Shown one piece after another: positions 8,601 to 17,440 of a stretch of 64,000 bases of DNA. Under the pieces are notes generated by a model, which saw only the letters and a program-made list of their open reading frames with translations, was not told the DNA's origin and did not search any database. Numbering within the stretch: position 1 is the stretch's first letter; the number at the start of each line of letters is the position of its first letter. A program made the translations under genes and the position numbers. The stretch is from Bacteroidota bacterium (GTDB taxonomy: Bacteria > Bacteroidota > Bacteroidia > Cytophagales > Cyclobacteriaceae): contig JAFDYU010000014.1 in NCBI GenBank assembly GCA_018267285.1, positions 62,001 to 126,000 of the forward strand, given 5' to 3'.

Positions 8601-10942
8601 ACACGGTCACATTTCATTTAACTAATCGTTGTGGACTTGACACTACTATAGCTCACACTATAAAAATATCAGCCTCACCTCCCACACCATCACTGCCTGC
8701 TGTTACATTCATTTGTTCAGGGCAGGTTACCCTCCATGCCAACACACCTGCTAACCCGCCTTCAGCACTATACAAATATCTTTGGTCCACCTCCGATACC
8801 ACAGAAAGTATAGTTGTATCAAAACGATCTATTATTTCTGTAACCAATACCGATCTGGCAACCGGGTGTACTGCCACAGCAACCAGTATTGTAAATGACA
8901 ACCGCCCAAAAGTAACGCTGGGATCGGATCAAACTTTATGTCAGAATAGTGTAGTTGCGAACCTTGATGCTCAGAACCCCGGTGATACGTTCAGTTGGTC
9001 AATCACCGATGTAAATGCAGGCACAACATCTCCAGGAGGCACCATTCAGTTTCAGGCCGTGGATACTTCAACACCCGGCATTTTTCTTTACAAAGTTTCG
9101 GTAACAGATCCGTCAACAACGTGTACTACCTCGGCACAACAACAGTTTACAATCATAGCATCGCCCACGTTTACCATGACAGCCCTCAACCCAACGGCTT
9201 GCAATTCAACGGATGGAAAAGTTACGTTGAGTTCGATTACTTCACCCAACCTCTATTCGTATTCCATTACCGGGCCTTCGTTCAACCAACAGGATATTGA
9301 CCAAACAGCAGCCACACAAGTAACACCCGCCACGCTCGGCCAAGGCACGTACACGGCCATGGTTACCGATCAGGTTTCGGGGTGCTACACGTTCAACACC
9401 ATCGGATTGTCTGCCGGCACATTTACCATCACTCCTTCGGTAGCCGACCCTTGCGATGCACCTTCCATGAAAGTAAGCAACAACATTCCGGCTGCAGGCT
9501 TCCCCATCAATTATACCATAACCGGATCAAACACCACCACGGTCACGGGTACTATCAACGCACAGGCAGCGAGCTTCAATGTTCAGTTGCTGCCACAAGG
9601 TGCCAACACATCGGTAACGTACACCGTTCAGGTTGCTGATGCGAGTGGCTGTATTGTCGCACCCAATTTCACCTTAACAACGAGCAACCCTACTCCACTT
9701 TCAATCGTTTCCAATTTATGTTCTAACCCGGCCACACTTCAGGCTTCGGGAGGATCCAATTATGTATGGACCAGCACTTCCTTTCCGGGAAATGTTTCGG
9801 GCAGCACGTTAAATATCACATCAAGTGGAACCTACAAGGTTACCGGCAAATCAGGGGCTTGTACCGTTGCCGACAGCATCAGCGTTATTTACAATGGCCC
9901 GTTCGTACCCAATTTTGTGCAATCGGATACGTGCAGTGCGCAAGTAATATTGAACGCTACACCTGTGGGGAATAATTTCACCTATCGTTGGTATCAAAAT
10001 ATAACACCACCTGTACCTCCGGCTGTTGTTCCGCCTCCTACGCAACTGGGGCAGCAAGTTGTTATCACACCCACAGACGATGGCAGCACCTTTACTCTTG
10101 TTGTAGTCGATGCTCAAAGCGGTTGTTCCCTTGCATCGGCACCCAAAAAAGTTTCGGTGGTGGGGCAGGTAACAGCAGCCCTCACTTCTACCCTTGCCTG
10201 CGATGACGGCAAACCATTTACCTTGACTGCCACCACCAATGTAACCGGTGCTACCTATCAGTGGTTGCTAAACGGCACAACCATCGCCACAGCAGCAAGC
10301 GATACCCTGCACAATAAATCGGAAGGCACGTATGAAGTGGACATCACTTATCAAACCTGCAAAGCATCGGCAAGTATAGACATTGTCAAAGCACCAATAC
10401 CGATAGGCCTATTGAGATCCGCTTACAAAATTTGCGATGACCCGGATAATCACATCGACAGCACACGAGTGGCTACGCTGTTCCCCGGATTTTTTGCTGC
10501 CTACGATTGGTTTAAAAATGGAATACGGCTCGATTCTACAACAAGTAAAATTATCGCATCCAGTTCGGGGGAATACAGCGTAATGTTAACCAATGCTGTA
10601 GGTTGCACCAATTTGGATAAAACCGAAGTAATAGATGACTGCGAGCCGATCGTTACCGGGCCCAATGCGTTCAAGCCGGGCAGTGCCGTAGTCGAAAATA
10701 AAAATTTCAAGCTGTTTACTTTTTTCATCACCGACAATTTTGAGGTGTTGATTTTCGACCGTTGGGGTGAAATGATTTTTGAATCGAAAGACCGGAACTT
10801 CAATTGGAACGGAGGCTACAAAAACAATTTGAGCCAGCCACTACCCGGTGGCACTTACGTTTACCTGGTTCGCTATGTAAGCAGCTATCACCAGGATCAA
10901 GGTGTACTAGAACAACGCGGTGGCGTGGTGCTTCTGCGTTGA
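5645..10942 (+). CDS. Giant T9SS cargo: duplicated propeller-PKD modules with type B (gliding-associated) C-terminal domain
   Basis: A 1765-residue surface protein. The hydrophobic signal peptide ends near IANAQ; translation may start at the second ATG (5669), which gives a more standard signal. It contains two homologous modules. Each opens with a WYFG motif (about residues 38 and 589), has a propeller-like region with GDxxxYYIFT/STKFFVFAN strands, and ends in a PKD domain (about 446-500 and 960-1012). A long Thr/Ser/Asn-rich region of Ig-like repeats follows. The final ~95 residues (from NAFKPGS, about 1672) match the CHU_C/gliding motility-associated C-terminal domain, with VLIFDRWGEMIFES and PGGTYVYLVRY. 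It is divergently paired with a PorP/SprF gene. The ligand is unknown; a role in adhesion or gliding is inferred. Confidence 0.92.
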   Translation: MPERIILQMPLLKRVLTFFLCVSVAIIANAQNLAQHNWYFGNSSSAILFNRSTNKASTIANKAALGTGGSAVATDPDTGDLLFYTDGSTLYDITNTAMPLGTGLLANTSANQPVVICPMPGDSTKFFVFANTANYTTGGTITMSVVDMTSFGNATTIIGAPPFGDILLGGPTSTVPQLNLATGLTGRSEGMIVVPNANQRDFWLVTHQNGSTTYTASLITPGSYNRTTSTFAFSKTQTSGGIALPTSVANFSIDKKNTRLAVSAQDPNTDAIILRMDTTGMLAFDRTIYNSGKATTQPQSIYDMQWDNKGQYLYLSRVGETGINADVLQYDYMGSTGTTVILSSVLQNPIYRSWGLQLAPDSAIYHIYQALTGGPFLVEKFTKTDTVASSVIQTALPLGALDFNGTQFPSFVPKINIKLSISFAASGVCQNSNITFFPTVLPNADSLRWDLGDTTITAWSPIHKYKNAGTYNVKLTAYYQGKADSVVQSITINPFTLTLQLVSDTTACHCQLPVNKTACTMPLFSVTAKTNGATGSTTFLWSDGITTTAKFSPDSAGYYYVVAKDGSGCSTYAGVNIKEYGKTDQRSNVWYFGNKAGINFTTRKALSNSAMDAPAGCAIACDRNGQAIIYTDGYNLYDKKDVLIATGIGGNPNSSQSSMIVPVPGDETLYYIFTTNTIAYSGATSNELRYSLYDLKKDSLLKKNILLFSKSTERVTASADWLVAHEYGTNTFRAYRITPGGLGNPVYSSIGSVHSFQYKENGQGYMKLGPKNNLAVALSTPAPAASNVVELFHLNDTTGVITNYRKIDLGQPAGQVYGIEFSPGGNKLFASIIGTPTSNIFEYSIDSLGRTSLLINNVMNAMVGALQIAPDNQIYFAINNSPANAQLGVISAVDTPLTATSPVSLTGFALAAGTNSNLGLPNFRQQVGSGFGGPGFTVAGLCLGDSTAFVGTTTDPIDKFTWNFGDGSSNTKDLAPKHLYASAGTYTVTFHLTNRCGLDTTIAHTIKISASPPTPSLPAVTFICSGQVTLHANTPANPPSALYKYLWSTSDTTESIVVSKRSIISVTNTDLATGCTATATSIVNDNRPKVTLGSDQTLCQNSVVANLDAQNPGDTFSWSITDVNAGTTSPGGTIQFQAVDTSTPGIFLYKVSVTDPSTTCTTSAQQQFTIIASPTFTMTALNPTACNSTDGKVTLSSITSPNLYSYSITGPSFNQQDIDQTAATQVTPATLGQGTYTAMVTDQVSGCYTFNTIGLSAGTFTITPSVADPCDAPSMKVSNNIPAAGFPINYTITGSNTTTVTGTINAQAASFNVQLLPQGANTSVTYTVQVADASGCIVAPNFTLTTSNPTPLSIVSNLCSNPATLQASGGSNYVWTSTSFPGNVSGSTLNITSSGTYKVTGKSGACTVADSISVIYNGPFVPNFVQSDTCSAQVILNATPVGNNFTYRWYQNITPPVPPAVVPPPTQLGQQVVITPTDDGSTFTLVVVDAQSGCSLASAPKKVSVVGQVTAALTSTLACDDGKPFTLTATTNVTGATYQWLLNGTTIATAASDTLHNKSEGTYEVDITYQTCKASASIDIVKAPIPIGLLRSAYKICDDPDNHIDSTRVATLFPGFFAAYDWFKNGIRLDSTTSKIIASSSGEYSVMLTNAVGCTNLDKTEVIDDCEPIVTGPNAFKPGSAVVENKNFKLFTFFITDNFEVLIFDRWGEMIFESKDRNFNWNGGYKNNLSQPLPGGTYVYLVRYVSSYHQDQGVLEQRGGVVLLR

Positions 10943-10972
10943 TTATCATTTCATTTTTAAAAATTAAGATTT

Positions 10973-10980
10973 TAGATTTG
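10973..10980 (+). promoter_or_regulatory. Possible Bacteroidota -7 box before the 88-residue helical protein
   Basis: TAGATTTG fits the TAnnTTTG consensus and lies 46 bases upstream of the ATG. No good TTTG/TTG -33 element is present at 17-23 bases, so this is tentative. Confidence 0.35.
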
Positions 10981-11026
10981 TAGCATCTTTGTATCGTCTT
11001 ACCCGTCACTCAAAAAATTTAAAATC

Positions 11027-11293
11027 ATGGAAGAAAAAAACGAAGGTGCTGCCGAAAAATTCTTCAAAGAATTTGGAAAGCGTATGGATACGTTTGCGCA
11101 AGAATTAAAAGATGCAGGAGTTCGTGCCGAATCCGACTTGCAAAAAAAATATGACGAACTCAAAGCAGCCGCTCAAAAATTAAAAACAGAAGCTCAAAAA
11201 AAAGAGCGTTGGCAGGAAGTAGAAGCCAGTTTGAAAAAAGCCGGAGAAGAACTGGAGAACGCGTTCAAGGCCGCTTTCAAAAAAAACAGTTGA
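11027..11293 (+). CDS. Small charged helical protein of unknown function
   Basis: An 88-residue, highly charged protein predicted to be almost entirely amphipathic helix or coiled coil: repeated K/E/A heptads (KKYDELKAAAQKLKTEAQKK) and no signal peptide, cysteine or transmembrane segment. Such small proteins are common in Bacteroidota and resemble apolipoprotein-like or stress-associated helical proteins, but no specific family is claimed. The coding bias (Lys/Glu/Ala, strong start context) and the lack of an alternative frame support it as real. It is followed after 92 bases by htrA on the same strand, which hints at an envelope or protein-quality role. Confidence 0.72.
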   Translation: MEEKNEGAAEKFFKEFGKRMDTFAQELKDAGVRAESDLQKKYDELKAAAQKLKTEAQKKERWQEVEASLKKAGEELENAFKAAFKKNS

Positions 11294-11385
11294 CCGAAAA
11301 AACTTTCTTCACTTTCGTTCCGTTTTAACATCAACCGAATCTTCAAGCGGATTTTGTGTTGATACTCTAATCTTCTTTTAATCGT

Positions 11386-12813
11386 ATGAATCATATTAAA
11401 ACAATTATCATCAGTTTCATCGCAGGCCTTGCCGGAGCTTTTGCTTTTCATAAATATCAAGCAGCCCAACCTCAACCGCAAACCCAAAATATTGCTGTTG
11501 CAGACCACTACACACAGCCCCCCGCTTATCAGTCTATTGCCACTCCGGTGAGCAACCATTTACCTACAGACAATATTGATTTTAGTTTGGCGGCCGCCAA
11601 AGCCACGCCAAGCGTGGTTTACATTAACAGCATTTCGCAAATGGGTGTAAGCTATTCTTATTTTGATCTGCTCTTTGGTGGTGGCGGCCCTCAAACTCGC
11701 ATAAGCTCTGGCTCGGGTGTGATCTTTTCTGCAGACGGATACATTGTTACCAACAACCACGTTATCGATGGTGCCGAAAAAATTCAGGTACTGTACAACA
11801 AAAAATCATACGATGCCGAACTTATCGGAACAGACCCTTCTACCGATCTTGCTGTTTTAAAAATCAAAGAGAGCAACCTGCCTGCCATTGCACTTGGTAG
11901 TTCTAAAAATTTGGCCGTGGGCGAATGGGTAGTAGCCGTAGGAAATCCGTTTTCGCTTTCTTCTACGGTAACGGCAGGTATTGTTAGCGCCAAAGGGAGG
12001 AGAATAAATATTGTGGAAGACAAGTTTCCGATCGAGTCATTCATTCAAACAGATGCAGCCATTAACCCCGGAAACAGTGGTGGAGCCTTGGTCAACAAAA
12101 ATGGCGATTTAGTAGGCATTAACACCGCTATTCTGTCGCGCACCGGGTCGTACACGGGTTATGCCTTTGCTGTGCCTGTTGATATTGCACGCAAAGTGGT
12201 TGAGGATTTGATTAAATATGGCGCCCCACAGAAAGCCATCTTCGGAGGTAATGTAATTGAATACGATTTTCAAAATGCGAAGAAGTACGGTCTTGATGCA
12301 AATGCAAAAGAATTTAGAGGCGTGTTGATCGGAAGTATCGATCGTGAGGGTGCAGCCACGAAGGCAGGCCTTCAAGAAGGTGACATTATCATAAAACTGA
12401 ACAACATCGACATCAACAGCGAGAGTGCGTTTGAAGAAGAATTAAGCTATCGCAAGCCGGGCGACAAAATCTCAATTACGTATGTGCGCAACGGAAAAAC
12501 CTCAACGGTTGATGTAACCCTGCTGAACAAACTTGGCGACAACAGCATTGTTAAAAGAAAAATAGTGAGCGATGCTACTACCGGAGCAAATTTGGAAGCA
12601 GTAGACTATGGCGTAAAAATTAATAAAATACGAGATGGCATTTTTAAGAGTATCGGCCTCCCCGAAAATTACACACTTACCCACATCAACCGTCAGCGCG
12701 TGAAAGACCCGCAAGATGTAATTGATTTCTTTGGGAAGTACAAGGGGCGTGTTTTGCTTTATGGCTTCACCAACACGAAACAAGAGTTGCCGCTCTCGTT
12801 TTATCTGAGGTAA
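11386..12813 (+). CDS. degQ: Do/DegQ (HtrA) family periplasmic serine protease
   Basis: A 475-residue S1C protease/chaperone of envelope protein quality control. An N-terminal hydrophobic segment (residues 4-21) acts as signal or anchor. The catalytic triad is visible: His125 in TNNHVIDGA, Asp154 in STDLAVLKI and Ser231 in GNSGGALV. A first PDZ domain follows (about 275-375, GAATKAGLQEGDIIIKLNN). A second, degenerate PDZ-like region covers about 395-475 with INRQRVKDPQDVIDF. Length and order fit Bacteroidota Do proteases. The final residues end SFYLR. It converges with the SET gene, with 19 bases between the stops, and no hairpin is evident there. The symbol is by family; degP and degQ cannot be separated. 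Confidence 0.93.
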   Translation: MNHIKTIIISFIAGLAGAFAFHKYQAAQPQPQTQNIAVADHYTQPPAYQSIATPVSNHLPTDNIDFSLAAAKATPSVVYINSISQMGVSYSYFDLLFGGGGPQTRISSGSGVIFSADGYIVTNNHVIDGAEKIQVLYNKKSYDAELIGTDPSTDLAVLKIKESNLPAIALGSSKNLAVGEWVVAVGNPFSLSSTVTAGIVSAKGRRINIVEDKFPIESFIQTDAAINPGNSGGALVNKNGDLVGINTAILSRTGSYTGYAFAVPVDIARKVVEDLIKYGAPQKAIFGGNVIEYDFQNAKKYGLDANAKEFRGVLIGSIDREGAATKAGLQEGDIIIKLNNIDINSESAFEEELSYRKPGDKISITYVRNGKTSTVDVTLLNKLGDNSIVKRKIVSDATTGANLEAVDYGVKINKIRDGIFKSIGLPENYTLTHINRQRVKDPQDVIDFFGKYKGRVLLYGFTNTKQELPLSFYLR

Positions 12814-12832
12814 AGCCAGCTCAACAACTTTA

Positions 12833-13336
12833 TCAATGATGCAGCTTGGTTCTTTTCGCAGCTTTGTGGTGAGGAAGTTCTAGGGGTGAATCTCCTTTGC
12901 CCTCCTTCTCTTTATTCTTTTGTTCAAGGCGAATGTTGTAACGGATCACTTGCCAGTACTCTGCCCCATAACCAACAAAAATTTCTGAGCCTGCCGGAAT
13001 ATCTTTCACAGCTTCAATAAAGCAGCGTCTCTTCACAGTAACGTATTCGCAATTATTTTTTAAGCCCTCAATGCGCGTAATCCCCTTTGCATCGTTGGCA
13101 TAATGCGCTACTGACTTGGTCGTTTTCCAGGCATCGACACAATATTTCTGACTGAAGTAGAAAACATAACCGTTGCGGTCGTCTGCCATTTTCTCCACTT
13201 CTTTCCAAGTCACCACTTCGCCTTTGTACTCCACAATGCGTGTGCCTTTCTTGATATCTACTTTTGTAAATAAGCCTTTACCAGCATTGGGTATAAGCGA
13301 CTTTTTTACGATCAACTGTTTTTCTAATAATGCCAT
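12833..13336 (-). CDS. SET domain-containing protein (putative protein-lysine methyltransferase)
   Basis: A 167-residue protein made of one SET domain. Near residues 15-45 it has IPNAGKGLFTKVDIKKGTRI and EYKGEV. Then come VAHYANDAKG, corresponding to the NHSC/N-x-x-N region, NCEY, and the terminal FVGYGAEYW, which supplies the catalytic tyrosine region. The C-terminal 35 residues are lysine/glutamate rich. SET enzymes transfer methyl from S-adenosylmethionine to lysine; bacterial targets are mostly unknown. There is no pre- or post-SET cysteine cluster. It lies downstream of the str operon on the same strand but is separated from it by a terminator hairpin. A ribosomal or translation-factor target is only a guess from position. 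Confidence 0.85.
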   Translation of the reverse strand: MALLEKQLIVKKSLIPNAGKGLFTKVDIKKGTRIVEYKGEVVTWKEVEKMADDRNGYVFYFSQKYCVDAWKTTKSVAHYANDAKGITRIEGLKNNCEYVTVKRRCFIEAVKDIPAGSEIFVGYGAEYWQVIRYNIRLEQKNKEKEGKGDSPLELPHHKAAKRTKLHH

Positions 13337-13398
13337 CGGAGGGATAAGGTTAATCGAAAATAATTCGGCACTTGGCCATTATTTTTCGAAGACAAAAT

Positions 13399-13428
13399 AA
13401 AAAGCATCCCGGAATCGAGATGCTTTTT
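13399..13428 (-). terminator. Terminator hairpin after rpsJ (str operon)
   Basis: AAAAAGCATC (13399-13408) pairs with GATGCTTTTT (13419-13428), a 10-bp stem closed by a short CG-containing loop. Read on the minus strand the stem ends in a T-run (TTTTTATTTTG). It lies 20 bases past the rpsJ stop and could also act on the plus strand. Confidence 0.75.
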
Positions 13429-13447
13429 CAATTTTTTGATCAGGGTA

Positions 13448-13753
13448 CTACACTTTGATTTCAACATCAACTCCGCTGGGGAGTTCGAGTTTCATCAGGG
13501 CATCAACTGTTTTGGGACTGCCCGAGTAGATATCAACCAAGCGCTTGTAAGTGCAAAGTTGAAATTGCTCGCGCGATTTTTTGTTCACGTGGGGTGAACG
13601 CAGTACCGTAAATTTTTCTTTTTCAGTAGGCAACGGAATGGGCCCGCTCACTACGGCTCCTGTTGCTTTTACAGCGCGTACGATTTTCTCCGATGATTTA
13701 TCAACGAGGTTGTGATCGTACGATTTGAGTTTGATTCTGATTTTTTGGTTCAT
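13448..13753 (-). CDS. rpsJ: 30S ribosomal protein S10
   Basis: The 101-residue product is full-length uS10: [20 protein letters not shown] at the start, [20 protein letters not shown] in the middle and the C-terminal [11 protein letters not shown]. It is part of the 30S head and, as NusE, of transcription antitermination complexes. It is the last gene of the str operon, 39 bases after fusA, and is directly followed by a terminator. The usual downstream rplC/S10-spc genes are not here; the next gene is an unrelated SET protein. Confidence 0.97.
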   Translation of the reverse strand: MNQKIRIKLKSYDHNLVDKSSEKIVRAVKATGAVVSGPIPLPTEKEKFTVLRSPHVNKKSREQFQLCTYKRLVDIYSGSPKTVDALMKLELPSGVDVEIKV

Positions 13754-13792
13754 CTTATTTGTATTTACTCCCCGCCTGGGAATTTTTAATTC

Positions 13793-15907
13793 TTATTTAG
13801 CAGCTACTGCCCCTTTTACTTCTTCAATTACTTTTTCGGCCAAGTTACGCGGCACCGGTGAATAGTGCGAGAACGTGAGCGATGCCGAAGCGCGGCCAGA
13901 CGTAATCGTACGCAGGTCGGTTACGTAACCAAACAATTCAGACAACGGCACATCTGCTTTGATGACCTGAGCACCACCGCGGGTGTCCATGCCTTTCATC
14001 AAACCTCTTCTTCTGTTCAGGTCACCGGTTACAGAACCTGTGTACTCATCGGGTGAGATGACTTCCACAGCCATAATTGGTTCGAGCAACTGAGGCGCAC
14101 ATTTTGCTGCCGCTTCTTTAAAGCCAATACGAGCGGCCAATTCAAATGACAATGAATCAGAGTCCACATCGTGGTAAGAGCCATGGAACAAACGCACTTT
14201 CATGGAGTCGATCGGATAACCGGCCAACGGTCCATTCACCATCGATTGTTCAAAACCTTTTTGTACGGCAGGAATAAATTCGCGGGGGATAACACCGCCC
14301 ACAATGTCGTTCTCAAATTCAAGGCCCGGCTTATCTTCAGGGCCCAGTTCGCGCGGCCCGATTTCGAATACGATATCGGCAAACTTACCACGACCACCGG
14401 TCTGCTTTTTGTAAACTTCTTTATGTTCAACCGATTTGGTGAGTGCTTCTTTGTAGGCAACCTGAGGAGCACCTTGGTTAATCTCTACTTTAAACTCGCG
14501 CTTCAAACGGTCGATAATGATTTCAAGGTGAAGTTCACCCATTCCACGAAGGATCGTTTGGCCGGTTTCCTGATCTGTGTTCACACGAAGAGTAGGATCT
14601 TCTTCCACCAGTTTAGAAATTGCCATACCGAGTTTATCGGCATCGGCTTGTTTCTTGGGTTCGATCGCATAACCAATCACAGGCTCGGGGAAGATCATCG
14701 ATTCGAGAACCACCGGGCGTTTTTCGTCACAAAGGGTATCTCCGGTTTTGATATCTTTAAAACCTACCACTGCACCAATATCACCGCACTGTAGTCTTTC
14801 AATTTGGTTTTGCTTGTTAGCGTGCATTTGGAATACACGTGAGATACGTTCTTTCTGGCCGGAACGAGTATTTTGAATGTACGAACCAGATTCAAGCACA
14901 CCCGAGTAAGCACGTACAAAGCAAAGACGACCTACGAACGGATCGGTTGCAATTTTAAAAGCTAGGCCAACGAATGGTTCGCTTTCACTCGGGCGAATTT
15001 CAACTTCACCTTCGGTGTCGGGGTTTGTTCCGATAATTACATCCTTATCCAGTGGAGAGGGGAGCAATTCCATCACATAATCCAACATCGTTTGCACCCC
15101 TTTGTTCTTGAATGAAGAACCGCACACCATTGGTACAATCTTCATGTCGATAACCGCTTTACGAAGAGCGGTTAAAATTTCTTCTTCGGTGATAGAGTTC
15201 GGATCGTTGAAGAACTTCTCGATCAACGTCTCATCGTATTCAGCTACGGCTTCAAGAAGTTTTTCGCGGTACTCGTTCGCTTCGTCTACCATGTCAGCGG
15301 GGACTGGAATAACTTCGTAAGTCATCCCTTTATCGCTCTCATTCCAGATCATACCACGGTTGTTGATTAAGTCAACAACACCTTTGAAATTGTCTTCCGC
15401 ACCAATAGGCAACTGCAACGCAACGGCTTTGCTGCCTAGCTTTTCTTTTACCTGCTTGCAAACACCAAGGAAATCGGCACCAGAGCGGTCCATCTTATTA
15501 ACAAAACCGATGCGGGCTACTTTATAGTTGTCGGCAAGGCGCCAGTTCGTTTCCGATTGAGGCTCAACTCCATCAACCGCGCTAAATAAGAAAACGAGAC
15601 CATCCAACACACGCAACGAGCGGTTCACCTCAACGGTGAAGTCAACGTGGCCTGGAGTATCTATAATGTTTACGTGATAATCATTTTTTCTGTACTTCCA
15701 GAAAACCGTAGTGGCAGCAGAGGTAATCGTGATACCGCGCTCCTGCTCTTGTGCCATCCAGTCCATGGTGGCGGCACCATCGTGCACTTCACCGATCTTG
15801 TGGTTAACACCGGCATAATACAGGATGCGCTCGGTAGTAGTAGTTTTTCCTGCGTCAATGTGAGCAGCAATACCGATGTTGCGGGTGAATTTTAAATCTC
15901 TTGCCAT
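13793..15907 (-). CDS. fusA: Elongation factor G
   Basis: A 704-residue translational GTPase that drives ribosomal translocation. The G domain shows P-loop [15 protein letters not shown] (about residues 15-29), switch-region [14 protein letters not shown], and NKMD. Domains II-V are complete to the C-terminus ([12 protein letters not shown]). Full length and intact motifs, including [17 protein letters not shown], indicate canonical EF-G1 rather than a mitochondrial-type EF-G2 or a TetM-like protein. It lies 5 bases after rpsG and 39 before rpsJ within the str operon. Confidence 0.98.
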   Translation of the reverse strand: MARDLKFTRNIGIAAHIDAGKTTTTERILYYAGVNHKIGEVHDGAATMDWMAQEQERGITITSAATTVFWKYRKNDYHVNIIDTPGHVDFTVEVNRSLRVLDGLVFLFSAVDGVEPQSETNWRLADNYKVARIGFVNKMDRSGADFLGVCKQVKEKLGSKAVALQLPIGAEDNFKGVVDLINNRGMIWNESDKGMTYEVIPVPADMVDEANEYREKLLEAVAEYDETLIEKFFNDPNSITEEEILTALRKAVIDMKIVPMVCGSSFKNKGVQTMLDYVMELLPSPLDKDVIIGTNPDTEGEVEIRPSESEPFVGLAFKIATDPFVGRLCFVRAYSGVLESGSYIQNTRSGQKERISRVFQMHANKQNQIERLQCGDIGAVVGFKDIKTGDTLCDEKRPVVLESMIFPEPVIGYAIEPKKQADADKLGMAISKLVEEDPTLRVNTDQETGQTILRGMGELHLEIIIDRLKREFKVEINQGAPQVAYKEALTKSVEHKEVYKKQTGGRGKFADIVFEIGPRELGPEDKPGLEFENDIVGGVIPREFIPAVQKGFEQSMVNGPLAGYPIDSMKVRLFHGSYHDVDSDSLSFELAARIGFKEAAAKCAPQLLEPIMAVEVISPDEYTGSVTGDLNRRRGLMKGMDTRGGAQVIKADVPLSELFGYVTDLRTITSGRASASLTFSHYSPVPRNLAEKVIEEVKGAVAAK

Positions 15908-15912
15908 TTATT

Positions 15913-16383
15913 TTAGAATCTGAAATGAGAGAATGCTTTGTTGGCTTCGGCCATACGGTGGGTGTCATCTTTCTTTTTGATGGCGGCACCTTCTCCTTTG
16001 GAGGCAGCGAAAATTTCAGCAGCCAATTTATCCATCATAGTTTTTTCACCACGTGCACGGGCATAGTCAATCAACCATTTAATAGAAAGGTTGATTTTGC
16101 GCTCCGGGCGGATTTCAACGGGCACTTGAAAAGTTGCCCCGCCAACCCTGCGGCTTTTAACCTCTACCGATGGCATTACGTTGTTCATGGCGCGTTTCCA
16201 AACTTCAAGGCCTGGCTCACCGGCCGATTTTTTCTCGATTTGCTCAATGGCATCGTAGAAGATTCCGTAAGCAACACTTTTCTTTCCGCGCTCCATCATA
16301 TAGTTCACGAACTTGGTTACCAAGGTGTCGTTAAACTTGGGGTCTGGAAGAAGATATCTTTTCTTTGGTTTAGCTTTTCTCAT
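15913..16383 (-). CDS. rpsG: 30S ribosomal protein S7
   Basis: The 156-residue product is full-length uS7, the primary 16S rRNA-binding protein of the 30S head. Characteristic segments are [50 protein letters not shown] and the C-terminal [14 protein letters not shown]. It sits 16 bases after rpsL and 5 bases before fusA, an arrangement typical for co-transcribed str operon genes. Confidence 0.98.
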   Translation of the reverse strand: MRKAKPKKRYLLPDPKFNDTLVTKFVNYMMERGKKSVAYGIFYDAIEQIEKKSAGEPGLEVWKRAMNNVMPSVEVKSRRVGGATFQVPVEIRPERKINLSIKWLIDYARARGEKTMMDKLAAEIFAASKGEGAAIKKKDDTHRMAEANKAFSHFRF

Positions 16384-16399
16384 GATTCAAAATGCGTTA

Positions 16400-16819
16400 T
16401 TATTTTTTGCCTTTTGCGGGAGCGGCTTTCGCGGCAGCGGCAGCACCAGCCTTCGGACGTTTTGCTCCATATTTAGAACGGCCTTGTTGGCGTCCATTTA
16501 CACCGGCAGTATCCAATGCACCGCGGATGATGTGGTAACGCACACCGGGTAAATCTTTTACACGACCACCACGAATCAACACAATAGAGTGTTCTTGCAG
16601 GTTATGGCCTTCGCCCGGAATATAGGCGTTCACTTCCTTGCCGTTTGTCAAACGGACACGAGCTACTTTGCGCATGGCCGAGTTTGGTTTTTTAGGCGTG
16701 GTGGTGTACACACGGGTACATACACCCCTGCGTTGAGGTGAAGAATCAAGCGCGGGAGACTTTGATTTGAAAGTCAGTTTTACCCGTCCTTTTCTCACAA
16801 GTTGCTGAATGGTAGGCAT
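16400..16819 (-). CDS. rpsL: 30S ribosomal protein S12
   Basis: A 139-residue uS12 of the decoding centre. The conserved [18 protein letters not shown] and [13 protein letters not shown] loops are intact, with lysines at the classical streptomycin-resistance positions, so the protein looks drug-sensitive in type. After SKYGAKRPK the protein carries an Ala/Lys/Gly-rich tail of about 15 residues that shorter orthologues lack; such tails occur in Bacteroidota. It is the first gene of the str operon and has a good promoter upstream. Confidence 0.98.
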   Translation of the reverse strand: MPTIQQLVRKGRVKLTFKSKSPALDSSPQRRGVCTRVYTTTPKKPNSAMRKVARVRLTNGKEVNAYIPGEGHNLQEHSIVLIRGGRVKDLPGVRYHIIRGALDTAGVNGRQQGRSKYGAKRPKAGAAAAAKAAPAKGKK

Positions 16820-16857
16820 TTATATTATTTTTTTATACCTTTCAAAAATAAGGACTG

Positions 16858-16887
16858 CAAAGGTATTCAAATAAAGGGAGTTCGCAA
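16858..16887 (-). promoter_or_regulatory. Bacteroidota-type promoter of the str operon
   Basis: On the minus strand a TTG (-33 element, 16885-16887) is followed after 19 bases by TACCTTTG (16858-16865), matching TAnnTTTG. The -7 box runs straight into CAGTCCTT, and the same 12-base string TTTGCAGTCCTT is found at the rpsT promoter. A second possible box (TATTTTTG, 16843-16850) lies closer to the gene. Confidence 0.7.
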
Positions 16888-16990
16888 TACCCACCCTCAG
16901 GGATTTTTTTAGGTTAAATCACCCTTCTCAAGCTGAACAGACGGGCTAAATTGCACCTAAAATATCGGATTCTCCATTAATCAAATCATT

Positions 16991-17434
16991 ATGAAACCAT
17001 CAGCTATTCTTTTCCTGAGCCTTTTAAGTATCCTTTCTTGTTCAAAACCAAAAAACAATGAGGCGCAGGAAGCATCCACTACCGATAATCCTAATCAGGC
17101 ACTTTACGACCGCGTGATGGACATCCATAATGAAGTTATGCCCCTCATGGATGAAATCTATAACCTGAAAAACAAACTCAACGAAAAGATGGGGCGTGCT
17201 TCGGTTATTTCTGAATCTAAAAAAAAAGAACTCCAGCAAATTATTATAGAGCTTGACTCGGCAGACCGCTCTATGATGAACTGGATGCACAAATTCAACC
17301 CCTTACCCGGCTCAGCCAATCAAGAGGCAGCCCGCACCTACCTTGAAGACGAGATGGAAAAAATAAAACAGGTAAAAGAATTGATGAATTCATCTATTCA
17401 AAAAGCAAAAGATGAAGTAGCTAAAAATGATTAA
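16991..17434 (+). CDS. Putative lipoprotein, helical, unknown function
   Basis: The 147-residue product starts with a lipoprotein signal ending in a lipobox (SILSC, cysteine near residue 17). The mature part is nearly all charged helix (about 30-145), with segments such as YDRVMDIHNEVMPLMDEIYNLK and many Lys/Glu pairs, so a coiled-coil periplasmic protein is likely. No enzyme motif is visible. It is followed after 6 bases by nnrDE, so both are probably on one transcript, but no functional link is evident. Confidence 0.75.
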   Translation: MKPSAILFLSLLSILSCSKPKNNEAQEASTTDNPNQALYDRVMDIHNEVMPLMDEIYNLKNKLNEKMGRASVISESKKKELQQIIIELDSADRSMMNWMHKFNPLPGSANQEAARTYLEDEMEKIKQVKELMNSSIQKAKDEVAKND

Positions 17435-17440
17435 TTGCCG

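Noticed and set aside
8690-10650. Tandem DNA repeats in the adhesin's Ig-like region
   Set aside because: The protein pattern repeats loosely (Thr/Ser/Gly strands), but I could not see near-identical DNA units.
14171-14794. 207-codon plus-strand frame opposite fusA
   Set aside because: Shadow of EF-G; no family resemblance.
15901-16476. 191-codon plus-strand frame opposite rpsG
   Set aside because: Shadow of a ribosomal protein gene.
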